This document shows, piece by piece, positions 5,683 to 7,462 of a stretch of 7,462 nt of DNA (its first letter is position 1; each line of letters starts with the position of its first letter). Source of the stretch: Microcoleaceae cyanobacterium UBA9251 (GTDB taxonomy: Bacteria; Cyanobacteriota; Cyanobacteriia; Cyanobacteriales; Microcoleaceae); NCBI GenBank assembly GCA_003542015.1, contig DPLL01000075.1, positions 2,357-9,818 of the forward strand, given 5' to 3'. The position numbers and the translations under genes are program-made. The notes under the pieces are model-generated. The model was not told the origin of the DNA. It did no database searches and saw only the letters and a program-made list of their open reading frames with translations.

Positions 5683-7462
5683 ATGAGTAAAATATCTCAC
5701 AAAATTCGATCGGCAAAAACGCAATTGAGCAAGCTGTACACACCTTCAGTAGCATTTGCTAGGTCTGTACTAATTGCCAGCGTGGCCGTAACATTGTCAT
5801 TGATTGCGGTCAGACATCTAGGAATGCTGCAATCACTAGAGTTATCCGCTTACGACCAGATGCTGAGGTCGCGACCAGACGAAACTCCAGACTCGCGCTT
5901 GCTGATTGTCGGCATCACCGAAGGAGACATTCAGAGACTCAAACAGTGGCCAATATCCGATCGCAAAATAGCTGAAATCTTACAAAAACTCGAAAAAATG
6001 CAGCCGCGAGCCATTGGTTTAGACGTACTGCGAGACGTACCCCTAGGAGATGGCCGCGAAGAATTAACCAAAGTTTTACAAAAGAGCGATCGAATTATCG
6101 GGGTATGTTTAGTCACCGATGGTACGGCTGAAAGTCCCGGTTCTCCCCCTCCCCCCGGATTGCCACCAAACAGTATTGGATACGCTGATTTTGGAGTCGA
6201 TCCCGGCGGCGTGCTTCGCAGGGCTTTATTATTCATGAAACCACCGACAATTGAGAGCAATTCCCCGGTTGAAAAACATCTGTGTAACGACGATTCCCAA
6301 GTATTATTTTCTTTCAACCTCCAGCTAGCACTTCGCTACCTACAAGCGGAAAAAAAATACCCTAAACTCGCGACAGATCAATCTTTATGGCTGGGTGCAA
6401 CCGAATTTAAACAATTAGGAAACAATGACGGAGGATACAAAAATGCCGATGTCCGGGGATATCAAATACTGATCGACTATCGCTCCCGAAGCCAAGTCGC
6501 AAACCAAGTCACACTTACAGATGTTTTAGAAGGCAAAATAGCTCCTAATTTAGTCAAAGATAAAATAGTTCTCATCGGTTACACCACCGAAACTGTTAAA
6601 GACTTTTTTTACACTCCTTACAGTGCGGGAAAGGACAACAACCAATTCATGCCTGGGATAGTTGCTCACGCACAAGTAGTTAGTCAAATTTTAAGTGCTG
6701 TTTTAGACAAGCGACCGCTATTTTGGTTTTGGCCAGAATCGGCAGAAATCCTGTGGATTTGGGGATGGTCAATGGTCGGAGGAACCTTAGCTTGGCGGAT
6801 GGCTCACCCTATGCGCTTGGCCCTGGCATTTGCAGCCACGCTGGCACTATGTTGCAGCATCAGCTTTGGGATTTTTCTGTTAGCAGGGTGGGTACCTGTG
6901 GCCGCGCCAGTTCTAGCATTAATTGTAACTGGTGGCAGCATTGTATCAGCAGACAGATTTAATAAAGCAGGATACGGGAAAGTAATTAGCGATCGGGTAA
7001 AACAAGTCTTCAAAATCGAAATAGACCAAGCCCAAAAAGCAGAGCAAGTCGCAGAAATTACGGGGTCAGATTTCTTTAAAGAATTGCAGCAAAAGAAAGA
7101 TAAACTAAGGGTTGGCAAAAAAGAACCCTCTCAAACAGAACCGAACCAACCCCAAGAAATAACTGTCGGTTCCGAAGAGCCTGAAAACGCTAAAAGTCAG
7201 CCGGAGGAATACTTAGCTCAGTTGCAGCAAACAGTCAAACAACACAAGCAGCGCACCGCAGTCACTGAATCTGAAAGCGACTCTCAAGCCAGCGTCCCCA
7301 TTGATGCTAGCAACAGTAATACCAGGGCCGAAACCTCGCCCGACGACGAAATGAGTCAATTGCAAGCCAAGGCCAAACAAATGCGGGAACGCAGAGGCGT
7401 AGCAAAGAGGATCAAAGATATACCTAGCGAAGATTTGGGGGACAAAGAGGATTTGGGAGCAG
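5683..7462 (+). CDS. CHASE2-domain membrane sensor protein (3' end outside the window)
   Basis: The frame from ATG 5683 stays open for 593 codons to the window edge; an in-frame TGA at 5629 and no other ATG fix the start. Layout: an N-terminal membrane helix (about 28-44); an extracytoplasmic CHASE2 domain (about 45-345) with typical text SLELSAYDQMLRSRP, LLIVGITEGDI, WPISDR, AIGLDVLRD, a PPPPGLPP loop, GVLRRALL, KIVLIGYTTETVKD and GIVAHAQVVSQIL; then three membrane helices (about 356-382, 387-403, 408-432). CHASE2 is a sensory domain usually joined to histidine or Ser/Thr kinases, cyclases, GGDEF or CHAT modules. In the 160 residues visible after the last helix none of these appears. There is instead a helical segment (about 440-485) and a charged tail with three 46-residue units. 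The ligand is unknown. It is divergent from two DUF928 genes. Confidence 0.9.
   Translation, partial: MSKISHKIRSAKTQLSKLYTPSVAFARSVLIASVAVTLSLIAVRHLGMLQSLELSAYDQMLRSRPDETPDSRLLIVGITEGDIQRLKQWPISDRKIAEILQKLEKMQPRAIGLDVLRDVPLGDGREELTKVLQKSDRIIGVCLVTDGTAESPGSPPPPGLPPNSIGYADFGVDPGGVLRRALLFMKPPTIESNSPVEKHLCNDDSQVLFSFNLQLALRYLQAEKKYPKLATDQSLWLGATEFKQLGNNDGGYKNADVRGYQILIDYRSRSQVANQVTLTDVLEGKIAPNLVKDKIVLIGYTTETVKDFFYTPYSAGKDNNQFMPGIVAHAQVVSQILSAVLDKRPLFWFWPESAEILWIWGWSMVGGTLAWRMAHPMRLALAFAATLALCCSISFGIFLLAGWVPVAAPVLALIVTGGSIVSADRFNKAGYGKVISDRVKQVFKIEIDQAQKAEQVAEITGSDFFKELQQKKDKLRVGKKEPSQTEPNQPQEITVGSEEPENAKSQPEEYLAQLQQTVKQHKQRTAVTESESDSQASVPIDASNSNTRAETSPDDEMSQLQAKAKQMRERRGVAKRIKDIPSEDLGDKEDLGA
7063..7462 (+). 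repeat. Three imperfect 46-residue units in the CHASE2 protein tail
   Basis: Within the CHASE2 frame, three segments align without gaps at exactly 138-base steps: 7063-7200 (SDFFKELQQKKDKLR), 7201-7338 (EEYLAQLQQTVKQHKQR) and 7339-7462, cut by the window edge (DDEMSQLQAKAKQMRERR). Each starts with acidic residues, then a short basic helix with an LQ core (L468, L514, L560), then about 25 polar, Glu/Ser/Pro/Asn-rich residues that look disordered. Similarity is limited to the helix. The DNA copies are diverged. Confidence 0.6.

Noticed and set aside
5468..5755. 95-residue minus strand frame in the divergent spacer
   Set aside because: It overlaps the CHASE2 start antisense, matches no known family and has no ribosome site.
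5931..6317. 128-residue minus strand frame, and similar shadow frames at 6723-6962 (+) and 6804-7118 (-)
   Set aside because: All lie inside the CHASE2 coding sequence, which is continuous and has clear domain motifs. These are shadows of it.

Overview
The window looks like chromosomal DNA from a filamentous, Oscillatoriales-type cyanobacterium (Microcoleus, Oscillatoria or a relative). This is an inference from four things seen in the sequence. There are four HIP1 octamers (GCGATCGC at 77, 640, 1591 and 5296). Three families of heptanucleotide-based short tandem repeats are present. There is a DesC-type desaturase, and there are DUF928 and CHASE2 proteins, which are typical of cyanobacteria. 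No genus can be fixed from the sequence alone.

Left part (1-940): a short leader carrying a tiny GTG mini-ORF precedes a complete Sfp/HetI-type 4'-phosphopantetheinyl transferase on the + strand. From 941 to about 1660 lies a decayed stretch with no intact gene. On the minus strand it holds what looks like the 3' end (domains V and VI) of a degenerate group II intron, a heptamer repeat cluster with a strong hairpin, and the first ~24 codons of a COG0731-like radical SAM gene that stops where the repeat begins. The radical SAM stub sits 22 bases behind the desaturase gene and was probably once its operon partner.

Middle part (1683-5348): four genes, all on the minus strand. In order of transcription they are two tandem DUF928 secreted proteins (4611-5348, then 3702-4475), a HAD-superfamily phosphatase-like protein (2812-3600) and the Delta-9 desaturase desC (1683-2531). 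The spacers between them are full of repeats: a 20-bp perfect palindrome, five exact copies of a 14-mer, three copies of AACAAAT, and a 16-bp inverted repeat flanked by A and T runs that looks like a two-way terminator or a small palindromic element.

Right part (5683 to the window end): a divergent + strand gene encodes a CHASE2 membrane sensor that runs off the window. It has no stop codon inside the window, and its translation is given here by reading the sequence. After its three C-terminal membrane helices there is no recognisable kinase, cyclase or GGDEF domain in the visible part. There is instead a charged tail with three imperfect units spaced exactly 46 residues apart.

The DUF928 pair and the CHASE2 gene share a 334-bp divergent intergenic region, so they may form one functional unit: exported DUF928 proteins beside a membrane sensor with an extracytoplasmic CHASE2 domain. 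This unit is the best candidate for an uncharacterised system here. The phosphopantetheinyl transferase, desaturase and HAD genes look like ordinary housekeeping genes.
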